DNA of 8,764 nt, from contig OMSP01000129.1 of the NCBI GenBank assembly GCA_900313775.1, positions 1-8,764 on the forward strand, written 5' to 3'. The notes under the pieces are model-generated. The model was not told where the DNA came from. It saw only the letters and a list, made by a program, of their open reading frames with translations, and searched no databases. Both the position numbers and the translations under genes were made by a program. This stretch comes from an uncultured Eubacteriales bacterium. GTDB lineage: Bacteria > Bacillota > Clostridia > Lachnospirales > Lachnospiraceae. Positions 1 to 6,567 of this stretch are shown here, piece by piece; within the stretch, counting starts at the first letter, position 1; each line of letters begins with the position of its first letter.

Positions 1-258
1 CCGCTGATCCTCTGGAGTATCGATACGCGCGACTGGGAGACGCGCGATGCCGAAGAGACATATAACAGAGTACTGAAAAATGCAAAAGACGGCGACATTA
101 TCCTCATGCATGATATCCATGCCGAGAGCGTGACAGCCGCCCTTAAGCTGATTCCTGAACTGAGAAAAAAAGGTTTTGAGCTGGTCACCGTATCTGAGCT
201 TGCAGCACTGAAAGGCGTCAAACTGGATAACGGTGCTTCCTACCGTTCATTGAAATGA
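1..258 (+). CDS. Polysaccharide deacetylase (CE4/NodB family), C-terminal fragment
   Basis: The window opens inside this gene; 85 codons remain, ending with TGA at 256-258. The fragment shows two late motifs of carbohydrate esterase family 4: WSIDTRDW (motif 4, DxxDW type) near its start and ILMHDIH (motif 5, with the conserved catalytic-site histidine), followed by the usual closing helix and strand (KKGFELVTVSELAAL). CE4 enzymes remove N-acetyl groups from peptidoglycan or other polysaccharides at the cell surface using a metal ion. The metal-binding motifs and any signal peptide lie upstream and cannot be seen, so the substrate cannot be named. The next gene starts 6 bases after the stop, suggesting shared transcription. 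The family call is firm; the specific role is not. Confidence 0.85.
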   Translation, partial: PLILWSIDTRDWETRDAEETYNRVLKNAKDGDIILMHDIHAESVTAALKLIPELRKKGFELVTVSELAALKGVKLDNGASYRSLK

Positions 259-264
259 GACAAG

Positions 265-1602
265 ATGGATCTGCCTGCTAAGTTTAGAGAAAAAATGACC
301 GGGCTTCTTGGCCATGAGATAAATGATTATCTGGATTCGCTGCAGCTCCCCGCTGTGCGCGGACTGAGGATCAATACTTCTAAATTGAGCGTCAGAGAAG
401 CGATTGACCGCCTTCCTTTTGATCTGACTCCGGTGCCCTGGACAGACAATGGATTCATATATGACCCTGAGTCGGACCGCCCGTCTGCACACCCTTATTA
501 TAACTGCGGTCTCTACTATCTGCAGGAGCCCTCGGCAATGGCTCCCGCTGCTTTTCTGCCGGTCAGAAAGGGAGACCGTATCCTTGATCTCTGTGCTGCA
601 CCCGGCGGAAAAACAACACAGCTTGCACAGGCTGTTCAAGGGGCAGGGCTCCTTGTTTCAAACGACATATCCGTATCACGCTCTAAAGCGCTGATCAAAA
701 ACATCGAACTGTTCGGATTGAAAAACACGGTCGTCACCTGCGAAAGACCTGACAGACTGGCCGGTTCTTTTCCCGATTATTTTGACGCAATACTGGTCGA
801 TGCGCCATGCTCGGGAGAGGGAATGTTTCGGCAGGGCCCCCGCATGTGGCGCGCCTGGGAGGAACATGGACCCGGGTATTTTTCACCGATACAGAAGGGT
901 ATTGTTGAATCAGCCGCCGGGATGCTCAAACCCGGAGGTTATATGATCTATTCGACCTGCACCTTCGATCCCAGGGAAGACGAACAGGTGATAGCACATC
1001 TGCTTTGTGCAGATCCATCGATACATACTGTTTCTATCCCCGATACAGAAGGCTTTGAGAACGGGCATCCTGAATGGACCGACGAACACTGCGAAGAGGT
1101 CAGAAAGACCGTCCGCCTCTACCCACACAAGATCAGGGGTGAAGGACATTTTGTGGCATTGCTTCAAAAAGACGGTCCCCGGACTGTGAATGACAGCACA
1201 AATGATGTGTCCGTTACGGTAGACCGGGAGATAGGGAGCGGAAAGAAAAAGAGAACGCTCCGCATGGAGGTCCCGGTCGATATAACTGATGTGCAGGGAG
1301 TTCGTTTCCTTCGCTCAGGTCTGACGATCGGGGAGTTGCGTCACGGCCAGCTGATACCGTCCCAGGCCTACGCGATGACGCTGCAGTCTGCAGGGGACCT
1401 GCCTGAGTTGTCACTGTCTCTTTCTGACGATCGTGTCGACCGGTATCTGAGAGGAGAATCGTTGATGGTAACTCCGGATGACGGTATATCATCTGACGGA
1501 TATATACTCATCATGATAGACGGATTTCCTGCCGGATGGGGCAGAGTGCAAGGCAATAGGATCAAAAACGATCTGCTGCCAGGCTGGCGTAGGCAGGCGT
1601 GA
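265..1602 (+). CDS. rsmF: RsmF-type 16S rRNA (cytosine-C5) methyltransferase
   Basis: A 445-residue NOL1/NOP2/Sun-family enzyme that transfers a methyl group from S-adenosylmethionine to C5 of cytosine in rRNA. The SAM-binding motif DLCAAPGGKT is at residues 108-117. The two family cysteines are in DAPCSGEG (179-186, Cys182) and STCTF (230-234, Cys232); by family knowledge the second attacks the base and the first releases the product. There is no N-terminal NusB domain, which argues against RsmB, and a C-terminal region of about 140 residues with a PUA-like stretch (SGLTIGELRHGQLIPSQAYA, near 350-370) matches RsmF. E. coli RsmF modifies C1407 of 16S rRNA and some relatives modify additional cytosines, so the exact target here is inferred. 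The start has only a weak ribosome binding site and lies 6 bases after the deacetylase stop, which suggests translational coupling. Confidence 0.88.
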   Translation: MDLPAKFREKMTGLLGHEINDYLDSLQLPAVRGLRINTSKLSVREAIDRLPFDLTPVPWTDNGFIYDPESDRPSAHPYYNCGLYYLQEPSAMAPAAFLPVRKGDRILDLCAAPGGKTTQLAQAVQGAGLLVSNDISVSRSKALIKNIELFGLKNTVVTCERPDRLAGSFPDYFDAILVDAPCSGEGMFRQGPRMWRAWEEHGPGYFSPIQKGIVESAAGMLKPGGYMIYSTCTFDPREDEQVIAHLLCADPSIHTVSIPDTEGFENGHPEWTDEHCEEVRKTVRLYPHKIRGEGHFVALLQKDGPRTVNDSTNDVSVTVDREIGSGKKKRTLRMEVPVDITDVQGVRFLRSGLTIGELRHGQLIPSQAYAMTLQSAGDLPELSLSLSDDRVDRYLRGESLMVTPDDGISSDGYILIMIDGFPAGWGRVQGNRIKNDLLPGWRRQA

Positions 1603-1618
1603 TCAATCAGTGTATAAT
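1590..1618 (+). promoter_or_regulatory. Predicted sigma-A promoter before the membrane-protein gene
   Basis: A perfect -10 hexamer TATAAT is at 1613-1618. The -35 candidate TAGGCA (1590-1595, four of six matches to TTGACA) is 17 bases upstream and overlaps the end of rsmF. Transcription would begin near 1625, giving a very short leader of about 14 bases that still holds the AGGGAG ribosome binding site. The -10 is convincing; the -35 is weak. Confidence 0.5.
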
Positions 1619-1638
1619 AGCGATAAGGGAGATATATC

Positions 1639-2214
1639 ATGAGAAAAGCCGGCAGAGGAAGAGAAAAAGGAGTATACGGGGACCGCAGCCGCTATAAGCG
1701 CACCATGATAATAGGAGCTGTGGCGATTCTGGCATTTATCATCATACTGATGATCCACGGCATGGTTCGCTTCGGGACGAGGAAAAACATCTTTACGCTG
1801 ATGGCCATCCTCGCCGTACTGCCTTTTGCCAAGATCATCAGTATACTCTCAACCCTTCTCCCCAATCCTTCGCTCACACCGGAGAAGGCCGGTGCATTGG
1901 CCTGTGTCAGCGGTGAAGCCGAGGTGCTTTATGATGTGGTATTTGCAACGGAAAAGACTGTTTTCCCGATCGACTGTATCCTGCTGGAGGAGGGCCGTCT
2001 GCTGGTCCTTGCGCCTGTCAAAGACAAAAAGAGATCGATGCTGCAGGATTATCTGAAAGATTTTATGAAAAAACAGGGATATACAAAGTGTACCGTAAAA
2101 ATTGAAGATGACTATGAAGAATTCACCGGAATGCTGGAGCGCGCCGGCGAACGCTCGCATAAGAACAGGAGAACGGGTGAACTGGCCGATGCCTTCCTCG
2201 TCAATTGTGTATAG
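1639..2214 (+). CDS. Small membrane protein of unknown function, two predicted membrane spans
   Basis: A 191-residue protein that I cannot assign to a named family. It starts with a strongly basic segment (residues 1-21), followed by a hydrophobic span at about 23-43 (IIGAVAILAFIIILMI), a short basic turn (RFGTRKN) and a second span at about 51-73. The rest, about 118 residues, is soluble, mixed in charge and rich in acidic and lysine residues. By the positive-inside rule both ends should face the cytoplasm. The ATG is supported by AGGGAG at 1626-1631, 7 bases upstream. It has its own candidate promoter and is followed after 2 bases by the pseudouridine synthase gene, so the two are probably one transcript. 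No catalytic motif is evident. The reading frame and topology are well supported; the function is unknown. Confidence 0.8.
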   Translation: MRKAGRGREKGVYGDRSRYKRTMIIGAVAILAFIIILMIHGMVRFGTRKNIFTLMAILAVLPFAKIISILSTLLPNPSLTPEKAGALACVSGEAEVLYDVVFATEKTVFPIDCILLEEGRLLVLAPVKDKKRSMLQDYLKDFMKKQGYTKCTVKIEDDYEEFTGMLERAGERSHKNRRTGELADAFLVNCV

Positions 2215-2216
2215 CA

Positions 2217-3218
2217 ATGAAAGAGATCCGGGTAGGAGAAAACGAAGCGGGACAGCGGTTGATCCGTCTGCTTTCCAAATACATGCGAGAGGCTCCGGAT
2301 CCTTTTCTGTACCGGATGCTACGCAAAAAGAACATCGTGCTCAACGGCCGCAAAGCCAGCGGGAAAGAGCAGACTGTCTCCGGCGATGTGATCACGATCT
2401 ATATGTCAGATGAGACGATCGCAAAATTTCGGGGAGTCGATATGTCTTGCCACGGAATGGAACTTCCGGAGATCGAAGATCACAGAGCGCAGGCCTTCCG
2501 GAAGAGGATCGTCTACGAAGACAGAAATATCATAGTTATCGACAAGCCGGCAGGTATGCTCAGTCAGCGGGGAACTGCCGATGACACTTCTCTGGTCGAT
2601 TATCTGACTGATTACATGCTTGCTGAAGGCGAGCTGGAGCAAAAGGATCTTGAGACCTTTAAGCCCGGTATCGTATCGCGGCTTGACCGCAATACGTCGG
2701 GACTGGTTGCAGCCGGAAAGACCCTGCCCGGCCTTCAGGCGCTCAATGAGCTTGTCCGAAGGCATCAGATGATCAAAAGGTATACAGCGGTTGCAGAAGG
2801 CAGCCTCGAGGCCTCTGTGCGTCTTGAGGGCTATTGGAGCAAGGATGAACAATCCAACACTGTCCGAATCACTGAGCAGAAGAGGAGCGGTGCCGCAAAA
2901 GTCATCACAAACCTGCAGCCGGTCAGCTTTTTCAGCCGCTTCGGATCAGAATACAGCCTGATACGTGTGGAACTGGAGACCGGAAAAGGTCATCAGATCA
3001 GGGCGCATCTTGCCTCGATCGGTCATCCGCTCGCCGGTGATGTCAAATACGAGGGACATGCGGTAAAGGAGAGGAGAGGACAGCTTCTGCACGCTTCGGA
3101 ATTGGTGTTTCCATCAGCTGAACAGCTGCCGGCAGCTCTCAAGGAAGCTGCCGCGGCGCGAATACAGGCAGAACTGCCGGAGGATATGGCATCTTTCGTT
3201 GGGAACGCATTGCACTGA
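2217..3218 (+). CDS. RluA-family rRNA pseudouridine synthase (RluC/RluD-like)
   Basis: A 333-residue enzyme that isomerises uridine to pseudouridine in RNA, most likely 23S rRNA. An N-terminal S4 RNA-binding domain spans about residues 13-62 (LRKKNIVLNGRKA, then GDVITIY). The catalytic domain follows, with the opening strand IIVIDKPAGML (105-115), the catalytic motif RLDRNTSG (155-162, catalytic Asp157), and the late motif TGKGHQIRAHLASIGHPLAGD (near 255-275, RluA motif III). The frame stays open to a TTG at 2205, but ATG 2217 gives the normal N-terminus just before the S4 domain and lies 2 bases after the previous stop. It has no good ribosome binding site, so translation is probably coupled to the membrane-protein gene. 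The exact uridine target cannot be told from sequence, so no gene symbol is given. Confidence 0.9.
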   Translation: MKEIRVGENEAGQRLIRLLSKYMREAPDPFLYRMLRKKNIVLNGRKASGKEQTVSGDVITIYMSDETIAKFRGVDMSCHGMELPEIEDHRAQAFRKRIVYEDRNIIVIDKPAGMLSQRGTADDTSLVDYLTDYMLAEGELEQKDLETFKPGIVSRLDRNTSGLVAAGKTLPGLQALNELVRRHQMIKRYTAVAEGSLEASVRLEGYWSKDEQSNTVRITEQKRSGAAKVITNLQPVSFFSRFGSEYSLIRVELETGKGHQIRAHLASIGHPLAGDVKYEGHAVKERRGQLLHASELVFPSAEQLPAALKEAAAARIQAELPEDMASFVGNALH

Positions 3219-3231
3219 CACAGGAGATCAT

Positions 3232-3771
3232 ATGGCAACATGGAATTCCCGCGGGCTGCGCGGATCCTCTTTTGAGGAAATGGTCAATCACAGCAACGAA
3301 GTGTATCTGGAACGGGGTCTGGCTCTGATCCAGAAGATCCCTACGCCGATCACGCCGGTCAGATTCGACACGGAGAGCCGGCATATCACGCTTGCCTATT
3401 TTGATCAGCAGAGTACCGTCGATTATATAGGCAGTGTTCAGGGAGTGCCGGTGTGCTTTGACGCCAAAGAATGTGCTCAGGGTACTTTTCCTCTGCAGAA
3501 CGTTCATCCTCATCAGATCAGCTTTATGCGGCATTGGGAAGAGCAGGGAGGTATCGCGTTTCTGTTGATCCTTTTTACTGATATAGAGGCCTGTTACTAT
3601 ATGACTCTTCAGGAGCTGCTGTTTTTCCATGACCGGAGCGAGAACGGAGGACGTAAAAGCTTCCGGCGTGATGAATTGAATGAAGACTATTTTCTGCGTG
3701 ATATACGGTTCCCGTTCATCCCCTATCTGGAGATGCTTGCAAGGGATCTTGAGTCACGTGATCAGCAGTGA
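3232..3771 (+). CDS. recU: Holliday junction resolvase RecU
   Basis: A 179-residue protein matching RecU, the Bacillota enzyme that cuts four-way DNA junctions during recombinational repair and chromosome segregation. The N-terminus NSRGLRGSSFEEMVNHSN is typical. The metal-binding catalytic cluster is visible as TVDY (Asp64), then 13 residues on FDAKE (Asp77, Lys79, Glu80); this spacing corresponds to Asp88, Glu101 and Lys103 of the B. subtilis protein, with Asp replacing Glu at the second position. The segment PLQNVHPHQISFM (residues 87-99) is also characteristic. An open frame extends back to a TTG at 3199, but ATG 3232 has AGGAGA at 3222-3227 with 4-5 bases of spacing and gives the standard start. 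In B. subtilis recU is paired with a penicillin-binding protein gene; that partner is absent here. Confidence 0.92.
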   Translation: MATWNSRGLRGSSFEEMVNHSNEVYLERGLALIQKIPTPITPVRFDTESRHITLAYFDQQSTVDYIGSVQGVPVCFDAKECAQGTFPLQNVHPHQISFMRHWEEQGGIAFLLILFTDIEACYYMTLQELLFFHDRSENGGRKSFRRDELNEDYFLRDIRFPFIPYLEMLARDLESRDQQ

Positions 3772-3789
3772 CCGATGCTGCCTTACTAT

Positions 3790-3818
3790 TGGACTTTGTT
3801 GTTGATACATGCTATTAT
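3790..3818 (+). promoter_or_regulatory. Predicted sigma-A promoter with extended -10
   Basis: The -10 hexamer TATTAT (3813-3818) is preceded by the extended element TGC (3810-3812). The -35 candidate TGGACT (3790-3795, four of six matches) is separated by 17 bases. It lies in the 84-base gap between recU and the HAD-kinase gene, about 30 bases before the latter's ribosome binding site. The gap shows no convincing terminator and is too short for a lysine riboswitch. Confidence 0.6.
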
Positions 3819-3855
3819 AGAGCATTGCAGGCAGTAATATTGTTTGGGAGGAAAT

Positions 3856-5796
3856 ATGGTCAAAGCGGTAGTATTTGATATAGGCAATGTCCTGATGGAC
3901 TTCGGTTGGAAAGCCTATCTTGAAAAGCAGTGGCCCGATGACCCCGCCATGCGCGAGGAGCTTGCCAATGCTACATTTCTGAGCGAGGAATGGCAGGAGG
4001 GCGACCGCCGTGATATGACGGCGGAAGAATGGACCGTGCGCTATATTAAAAACGCTCCTCATCTGGAGAAAGAGATCCGGCAGATATGCACACATCTTCG
4101 TGACATCTTTTCTGTGTATCCGTACACACGAAGCTGGATCCGCACGATGAAGAAGATGGGATACCGGGTCTATTATCTGTCCAACTACGCGAGGACCGCT
4201 TTTGAGCAGACGGAGGATATGCTTGACTTTACGGAGGAGATGGACGGAGGTCTGTTTTCCTACCGCGAAGAATTGGCCAAGCCCAATCCCGATTTTTACC
4301 GTCTCCTGTGTGAGCGGTATGATCTGGATCCGAAAGAAGTCTTTTTCTTTGATGATCTGGAAGAAAACGTAGAGGCCGCCCGGCGTGCCGGTATGCAGGG
4401 GGTCTGTGTTACTAATGATATGATGGCCAGGGAAATGTCCTGGTACGGTATGGCAACAGGAGAGGAGAGCGTCATGCTCAAAGTAGTAAAATTCGGGGGA
4501 AGCTCACTGGCGGACAGCGGGCAGTTCGGAAAAGTTAAAAAGATCGTTGAGAAAGAAGCGTCGCGCCGTTATGTGGTGCCTTCTGCGCCCGGCAAACGCA
4601 ATAAAGATGATATCAAGATCACCGATCTTCTCTATCAGTGTCATGACAGAGCGCGCAGAGGGTATGACTATCATGAGGCATTCGATACGATAAAGGAGAG
4701 ATTTGACGGGATAATCTCCGGTCTGGGTCTGGATATATCACTCGATGACGAATACAGGGAGATCGAAGAGCATCTGGGCAAACCCGACGCAAGAGATTAT
4801 ACCGCATCCCGCGGCGAGTATCTGAACGGCAAGATCCTTGCGGCGTATCTGGATATCCCATTCGTCGATGCTGCCGATATCATATGCTTCGACAAAAACG
4901 GAGTTTATCAGGAAAAGACCACCAAAGAAATGGTCAGCGCAGCTCTGTCCAATCTGAAGAGAGCTGTCATCCCCGGGTTCTACGGAGCAGACCGGGAAGG
5001 CGTGATCCACACCTTCTCGCGCGGCGGATCCGATGTTACCGGTTCGATTATCTCCGGTGCGCTCGGCGCAGATATGTATGAAAACTGGACAGATGTATCG
5101 GGCGTGTTGGTAGCAGATCCGTCGATAGTAGATGATCCCGAACCGATCTCTGTCATAACCTACCGGGAACTGCGCGAACTCTCTTATATGGGAGCAGCTG
5201 TACTGCACGAGGATGCGATCTTCCCGGTCAAAGAAGCCGGCATTCCGATCAATATCCGCAATACCAACCGTCCGTCCGATCCCGGCACTTTGATCGTCGA
5301 AAGGACCTGCTGGCCTTCACCGCATGTTATCACGGGCGTGGCCGGAAAACAGGATTTTGTGGCAGTTTATATCGAAAAGGAACGCATGAATGATATCGTC
5401 GGTTACTGCCGCAGCGTACTGAATGTCTTTGCAAAGCACGGACTCAATATCGAACATATGCCTTCAGGGATCGATACGATGTCTGTCTTTATCCACCGCG
5501 ACGAGTTTCTTGCCAAGGAACAGAAGGTCCTGGCAGATATTCAGACAGCAGTCGATATCGATCATCTGGAGCTGGAAAATGATATTGCTCTCATTGCAGT
5601 CGTGGGTCGCGGCATGCGTTCTGTGCGCGGTACAGCCGGGCGTCTTTTTGCCTCGCTAGCGCAGGCCGGAGTCAATATACGGATGATCGACCAGGGGTCC
5701 AGTGAGCTCAATATCATCATCGGTGTGCACAATCAGGATTTCGATGCAGCGATCCGGGCGATCTACAACGTTTTTGTCAATGGAAAAAACTCTTGA
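3856..5796 (+). CDS. HAD-family hydrolase fused in frame to aspartate kinase
   Basis: A 646-residue frame containing two complete proteins. Residues 1-206 are a HAD-IA hydrolase resembling YihX: nucleophile Asp8 in FDIGNV, LSNYA (108-112), Lys142 in AKPNP, and FFFDD (163-167). The usual second aspartate of DxDGT is Gly10, as in YihX-type members, so the substrate is open. Residues 207-646 match a full aspartate kinase (440 residues), which phosphorylates aspartate in the first step to lysine, threonine and methionine. In kinase numbering it has KFGGSS (6-11), SRGEYLNG (112-119), RGGSDVTG (183-190), NWTDVSG (204-210), and two C-terminal ACT domains (about 293-360 and 368-435) that normally bind inhibitory amino acids. 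ATG 3856 follows GGGAGG at 3846-3851; a TTG at 3844 would overlap that site and is rejected. There is no linker, and a second ribosome binding site sits at the junction, so the kinase may also be made alone from 4474. Confidence 0.85.
   Translation: MVKAVVFDIGNVLMDFGWKAYLEKQWPDDPAMREELANATFLSEEWQEGDRRDMTAEEWTVRYIKNAPHLEKEIRQICTHLRDIFSVYPYTRSWIRTMKKMGYRVYYLSNYARTAFEQTEDMLDFTEEMDGGLFSYREELAKPNPDFYRLLCERYDLDPKEVFFFDDLEENVEAARRAGMQGVCVTNDMMAREMSWYGMATGEESVMLKVVKFGGSSLADSGQFGKVKKIVEKEASRRYVVPSAPGKRNKDDIKITDLLYQCHDRARRGYDYHEAFDTIKERFDGIISGLGLDISLDDEYREIEEHLGKPDARDYTASRGEYLNGKILAAYLDIPFVDAADIICFDKNGVYQEKTTKEMVSAALSNLKRAVIPGFYGADREGVIHTFSRGGSDVTGSIISGALGADMYENWTDVSGVLVADPSIVDDPEPISVITYRELRELSYMGAAVLHEDAIFPVKEAGIPINIRNTNRPSDPGTLIVERTCWPSPHVITGVAGKQDFVAVYIEKERMNDIVGYCRSVLNVFAKHGLNIEHMPSGIDTMSVFIHRDEFLAKEQKVLADIQTAVDIDHLELENDIALIAVVGRGMRSVRGTAGRLFASLAQAGVNIRMIDQGSSELNIIIGVHNQDFDAAIRAIYNVFVNGKNS
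4463..4476 (+). promoter_or_regulatory. Internal ribosome binding site and ATG for the aspartate kinase part
   Basis: AGGAG at 4463-4467 (with a second AGGAG at 4458-4462) stands 6 bases before ATG 4474. That ATG opens exactly at the canonical aspartate kinase N-terminus (MLKVVKFGGSSLA) and would give a 440-residue protein ending at 5796. The site is embedded in codons for residues TGEES of the upstream hydrolase. It suggests that the kinase is, or was until recently, translated independently. Confidence 0.7.
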
Positions 5797-5821
5797 AATG
5801 CCCACTGTAAAGTGTTATTAT
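5793..5821 (+). promoter_or_regulatory. Predicted sigma-A promoter for rplU-prp-rpmA
   Basis: TTGAAA (5793-5798) and TATTAT (5816-5821) are separated by exactly 17 bases, with an extended -10 TGT at 5813-5815. The -35 contains the TGA stop codon of the aspartate kinase. Transcription should begin near 5828, leaving a leader of about 85 bases before rplU. Confidence 0.75.
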
Positions 5822-5827
5822 AGTTTG

Positions 5828-5906
5828 GCATGGTCGCACGGCGAGGTTCATGTTAAGACGTCCGTAAGTCGGACGGCACCACAGCCGGCGTAGAAGTATA
5901 AGGAGG
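5828..5906 (+). ncRNA. Ribosomal protein L21 leader (putative autoregulatory mRNA element)
   Basis: The untranslated leader before rplU can fold into a nested structure: CGGC (5839-5842) with GCCG (5884-5887), GGT (5845-5847) with ACC (5878-5880), and a perfect apical hairpin CGTCCG (5859-5864) with CGGACG (5870-5875) around a five-base loop. No U-run follows the hairpin, so it is not an intrinsic terminator. Position, length and stem arrangement fit the L21 leader family known from Bacillota, which is thought to let a ribosomal protein regulate its own operon. The ligand is not established. The strict boundaries are approximate; the 5' end is set by the predicted start of transcription. Confidence 0.7.
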
Positions 5907-5912
5907 ATGCGT

Positions 5913-6224
5913 ATGTACGCAGTCATTGAAACAGGGGGAAAGCAGTACCGCGTAGCTGAGGGCGACGTGGTCCGCGTGGAGAAGCTCGAAGCCGAGATCG
6001 GCGACACTGTGAGCTTTGATCAGGTCCTGGCCGTCAAAAAAGAGAAGTCTATGAAGATAGGAAAGCCCCATGTAAAGGGCGCCACAGTAGACGGCGAAGT
6101 ACTGGCGCAGGATCGCGCGAAGAAAGTCATTGTTTACAAGTATAAGCCCAAGAAGGGTTACACCAGAAAAAACGGACATCGTCAACCGTACACGGAAGTA
6201 AAGATCACGAAAATCAACGGATAA
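5913..6224 (+). CDS. rplU: 50S ribosomal protein L21
   Basis: A 103-residue protein, the normal length for bacterial L21, which binds 23S rRNA in the large subunit. The N-terminus MYAVIETGGKQYRV is diagnostic, as is the C-terminal basic part (VYKYKPKKGYTRKNGHRQPYT). An in-frame ATG at 5907 abuts the ribosome binding site AAGGAGG (5900-5906) with no spacing, so ATG 5913 with 6 bases of spacing is chosen. It is the first gene of a promoter-leader-rplU-prp-rpmA unit and precedes prp by 4 bases. Confidence 0.97.
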   Translation: MYAVIETGGKQYRVAEGDVVRVEKLEAEIGDTVSFDQVLAVKKEKSMKIGKPHVKGATVDGEVLAQDRAKKVIVYKYKPKKGYTRKNGHRQPYTEVKITKING

Positions 6225-6228
6225 GCCT

Positions 6229-6567
6229 ATGGTCTGTGTGACGCTCTTCTATGACAGAGACCGCGAGATCCGCGGTTACAGTCTCTTCGGTCACGCCGGG
6301 ATGGACGAAAAAGGAAAAGACATCGTCTGTGCCTCGCTTTCCATGATGGCCATCAATACGGCCAACGCTCTGGAAAAACTGACAGACAGCCCGGTGCAGA
6401 TAGTCTGCAATGAAGAGGAAGCACTCCTGGACGTACGCGTCAGGGAGAAGCCGGATGAGAGAGCAGTCACATTGCTGAAGGCGATGGAGCTGGCATGTGA
6501 AGAGCTTCAGAAGGACACAGAATATCATCCGTATATTTCGCTTACGAGAGAGGAGATCGACTCATGA
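6229..6567 (+). CDS. prp: Ribosomal-processing cysteine protease Prp
   Basis: A 112-residue protein of the Prp (YsxB) family, the cysteine protease that in Bacillota removes the N-terminal extension of ribosomal protein L27. The catalytic pair is visible in FGHAGMDEKGKDIVCASLSMM (residues 20-40): His22 and Cys34. Its expected substrate is encoded by the next gene, which carries the cleavage motif. The ATG lies 4 bases after the rplU stop and has no clear ribosome binding site, so translation is probably coupled to L21. The stop TGA (6565-6567) overlaps the rpmA start as ATGA. Confidence 0.95.
   Translation: MVCVTLFYDRDREIRGYSLFGHAGMDEKGKDIVCASLSMMAINTANALEKLTDSPVQIVCNEEEALLDVRVREKPDERAVTLLKAMELACEELQKDTEYHPYISLTREEIDS

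Noticed and set aside
3199..3231. Upstream TTG start for recU adding 11 residues
   Set aside because: It overlaps the previous gene, lacks a ribosome binding site, and adds residues not typical of RecU; ATG 3232 has a good site.
3772..3855. Possible lysine riboswitch or T-box before the aspartate kinase gene
   Set aside because: The gap is only 84 bases, and most of it is promoter; neither conserved riboswitch cores nor a T-box sequence is present.
3754..4095. 113-residue antisense open frame covering the promoter and start of the HAD gene
   Set aside because: It overlaps strong sense-strand signals and looks like a shadow of codon composition.
4738..5208. 156-residue antisense open frame inside the aspartate kinase
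   Set aside because: It mirrors the coding strand of a well-supported gene, has no ribosome binding site context that I can see, and its translation resembles no known protein.
5859..5875. Hairpin CGTCCG/CGGACG as a terminator after the aspartate kinase
   Set aside because: No T-run follows, and it lies downstream of a strong promoter inside the rplU leader, so a leader structure fits better.
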